From contig CBDEHK010000001.1 of the NCBI GenBank assembly GCA_965238305.1, positions 2,666,001 to 2,730,000 on the forward strand: a DNA stretch of 64,000 nucleotides, read 5' to 3'. This stretch comes from CBDCGJ01 sp965238305 (GTDB lineage Bacteria > Pseudomonadota > Alphaproteobacteria > GCA-2731375). Shown here in pieces: positions 62,429 through 64,000 of this stretch (positions within the stretch are counted from its first letter, which is position 1; every line of letters starts with the position of its first letter). Under the pieces are notes generated by a model that was given only the letters and a program-made list of their open reading frames with translations, did not search any database and was not told the origin of the DNA. The translations under genes and the position numbers were made by a program.

Positions 62429-63267
62429 GTAAAACGGCGCTCGCGCATCTTTGCAAGCGAATATTCACCGAGAGTAATGGGGGTATTTGAAAACGTTTCA
62501 CCGACGAAACTGATATGGCTGACCAAGCGATCTTCCATGCCCTGCCAGTAGTGCAACATAACTGCCGGCGGTTCCATGGCAATCGCCAGATCTAAGTTGT
62601 CTTGTAAATCCAGGGCGATTTGATGCGAAGTACTTGGCGCCGTCATCGCGTAAGTATTGGCGAACCGGCGGGTGATCTGGCGATGTAGATGGCCGCATAC
62701 CACAATTTCTATGTTGTGATAGTTTTTCAACGATCGTTGCAGGTCGCCGGCGTTGTCGAGGCCCATCTGATCCATCGCCCGCAATCCGGTTCGAAATGGT
62801 GGATGATGCATGGCGATCAGGGTCGGTCGGTCGGGTTGTTTGTCCAATTTGCCAGCAAGCCAGGACAAACGTTCTTCGCATAATTCGCCAGATGGCCAAC
62901 CTTTGCGATGGGTATCAAGGGTCAAGACGCGCAGTTCGCCAGCGTCTATTTCATACTGCATAAAGCCAATATTCGGCAAATAGGCATGATCCGCAAACAC
63001 GGCGCGTAAATTATCGCGATCATCATGGTTGCCCGGCAACAGATAGATCGGTGCGGTTAGCGGGGTTAGAAGTTCGCGAAGTCGTTCATATTCTTCTATG
63101 CTGCCGTGGTCGACTAAATCGCCTGTTGCGATAACCAAACCTGGCGCGGGATCTAGGGTATTGAGATGCGCAACCGCAGCGGCCAAACGTTCATGAGTTT
63201 TGGTTTGATCATGCATGATCGATCCGGGGACGCCGATGTGGAAATCTGTGATTTGCGCAATGATCAT
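62425..63267 (-). CDS. Calcineurin-like metallophosphoesterase, CpdA-like
   Basis: Two-metal phosphodiesterase of 280 residues (PF00149). All five metal motifs are visible: QITDFHIG, VIATGDLVDHG, LLPGNHDD, IAMHHPPF and CGHLHRQ. The first is normally D-x-H and here is TDFHIG. Layout matches the class III cyclic nucleotide phosphodiesterases (CpdA, Rv0805), so 3',5'-cAMP is a candidate substrate, but phospholipid headgroup esterases look alike. Coupled to the EamA gene downstream. Confidence 0.9.
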   Translation of the reverse strand: MIIAQITDFHIGVPGSIMHDQTKTHERLAAAVAHLNTLDPAPGLVIATGDLVDHGSIEEYERLRELLTPLTAPIYLLPGNHDDRDNLRAVFADHAYLPNIGFMQYEIDAGELRVLTLDTHRKGWPSGELCEERLSWLAGKLDKQPDRPTLIAMHHPPFRTGLRAMDQMGLDNAGDLQRSLKNYHNIEIVVCGHLHRQITRRFANTYAMTAPSTSHQIALDLQDNLDLAIAMEPPAVMLHYWQGMEDRLVSHISFVGETFSNTPITLGEYSLAKMRERRFT

Positions 63268-63372
63268 CGCTTGGTGAATCCAGGCTAAAAATTAGATTGT
63301 CTAATGCAATAATTCAGATACTGATGGAAACGCAGTAGGGACGCAAGGTGTCGTTATCGTACAGGATTTCTA

Positions 63373-63738
63373 ATGGCTTATTCCAAGGAATTTCGAGAGT
63401 TTCTGGTTGACGTATTGTCGCCGGTCGGCAATGTCACAGCCAAGCGTATGTTTTCCGGTTTTGGCGTATTTTATCGTGACGTGATGTTTCTCCTTTGTAT
63501 CGACGACGTGGTTTATCTGAAAGTCGGCGATAGTAATTTAGCGTCATTTGAAGAATATGGTTGCGAGCCGTTTTCCTATATGCGCAAAAATATTCGACGA
63601 AGTATGAAGTCTTATTATCAAGTTCCTGATTTTGTTCTGGATGATGAAACGGAATTGCTAAGCTGGGCCAGGCGATCTATTGATGAAGCCTTGATTGCGG
63701 ATCAAGCTAAGGTGAAATCAAAACATAGGAATGGTTAA
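63373..63738 (+). CDS. TfoX/Sxy N-terminal-domain protein
   Basis: A 121-residue protein of the TfoX N-terminal family: EFREFLVDVLSPVGNVTAKRMFSGFGVFYRDVMFLLCIDDVVYLKVGDSN, then FSYMRKNIRRSMKSYYQVPDFVLDDETELLSWAR. The RMFSGFGVF turn and the late Y-x-PxxxL segment are diagnostic. It differs clearly from the shorter copy at 29064. The stop overlaps the next start (TAATG), coupling the two. Role unknown. Confidence 0.88.
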   Translation: MAYSKEFREFLVDVLSPVGNVTAKRMFSGFGVFYRDVMFLLCIDDVVYLKVGDSNLASFEEYGCEPFSYMRKNIRRSMKSYYQVPDFVLDDETELLSWARRSIDEALIADQAKVKSKHRNG

Positions 63739-64000
63739 TGGCGATTGAAGTCACGCAAATACAAAAATACCGCGCCTTGGCGCATCTTTATCATGTCTTT
63801 TTCACGGGCGTATTACTGAGTGTCGCCTTACGTAAAGGGCCGGCGGCGGCAGGTGAGCTGACCTTCAACATTTTTCGCCGCCAGCATCATGCGAAATTTC
63901 TCTCGAGCTTTGAAAAATTGAGCCTGGATGGTTTGCCCGACGCTGTCGCCTGCGCCCAATATCACTATTTATCGAATAGCGTCGGAGGCGTCGGTGTCGA
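63738..64000 (+). CDS. Conserved protein of unknown function, cut by window end
   Basis: ATG 63738 overlaps the stop of the TfoX-like gene. The 87 visible residues begin AIEVTQIQKYRALAHLYHVFFTG and include FRRQHHAKFLSSFEKLSLDGLPDAVACAQYHYLSNSVGGVGV; I recall similar segments in uncharacterised proteobacterial proteins but no function. No membrane segment or metal motif is evident in this part apart from several His. Confidence 0.7.
   Translation, partial: MAIEVTQIQKYRALAHLYHVFFTGVLLSVALRKGPAAAGELTFNIFRRQHHAKFLSSFEKLSLDGLPDAVACAQYHYLSNSVGGVGV

Noticed and set aside
61976..62551. 191-codon plus-strand frame antisense to EamA and the phosphodiesterase
   Set aside because: Lies wholly opposite two genes with clear motifs; the His/Gln-rich translation is typical of a shadow frame.

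Overview
The window looks like a chromosomal segment of an alphaproteobacterium, probably a free-living, metabolically versatile member of or near the Rhodospirillales (class fairly sure, order a guess). The main evidence is gene order: DUF815 ATPase / yajC-secD-secF followed by homologues of the mitochondrial complex I assembly factors NDUFAF3 and NDUFAF6; ppx-rlmE-guaB-rsmB-guaA; and AsmA-like / tyrS / anmK / hydrolase / cysE-iscR. No phage, insertion sequence, CRISPR array or plasmid gene is visible. Both ends cut a gene (a P450 on the left, an unassigned protein on the right).

Layout. 0-3.9 kb: P450, large acyl-CoA dehydrogenase, small membrane protein, PAS_5 protein. 3.9-7.6 kb: hydantoinase/oxoprolinase pair hyuB-hyuA (minus). 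7.6-9.2 kb: AT-rich patch with one Sel1-like lipoprotein. 9.2-11.6 kb: HxlR regulator divergent from nitronate monooxygenase and an atypical SDR. 11.6-14.8 kb: large secreted subtilase. 15-23 kb: tRNA-Gln(CTG), then housekeeping genes ppx, rlmE, a transglutaminase-like gene, guaB, rsmB-type methyltransferase, TPR protein, guaA. 23-29 kb: GST, DUF1499, cobalt-type nitrile hydratase alpha/beta/accessory genes, a membrane C13-peptidase relative that lacks its catalytic histidine, glpK. 29-40 kb: catabolic and transport genes (TfoX-like, Asp-box sialidase-like, amidase, crotonase, EamA, GGT, Asp/Glu racemase, TRAP dctPQM). 39-44.7 kb: DUF815, Sec and complex I assembly block. 44.7-46.7 kb: VWA-MoxR pair. 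46.9-49.7 kb: a beta-propeller protein flanked by flagellin/hook-like modules. 50-51.4 kb: orphan ParA with a ribbon-helix-helix partner. 51.6-57.8 kb: AsmA/DUF3971 protein, tyrS, anmK, hydrolase. 58-61.5 kb: cysE-iscR-cysteine desulfurase-ferredoxin-tenA, preceded by a close match to the type 1 IscR operator. 61.5-64 kb: EamA, phosphodiesterase, TfoX-like, partial gene.

How the genes work together. guaB and guaA make GMP from IMP. YajC-SecDF drives late steps of protein export. The cysE-isc genes would make the cysteine precursor O-acetylserine, mobilise sulfur, supply electrons and sense Fe-S status, but the window has no scaffold gene (iscU, sufBCD). Hydrolysis of C-N bonds recurs (hydantoinase, nitrile hydratase, amidase, GGT), as does solute uptake, which fits a scavenger of organic nitrogen.

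Most interesting: the histidine-less C13 protein coupled to the nitrile hydratase genes, the IscR-site-controlled short isc operon, the hook-module/propeller protein, the ParA-RHH pair, and four convergent gene pairs whose stop codons interlock by exactly 4 nt. All function calls are from reading motifs; no database search was run.
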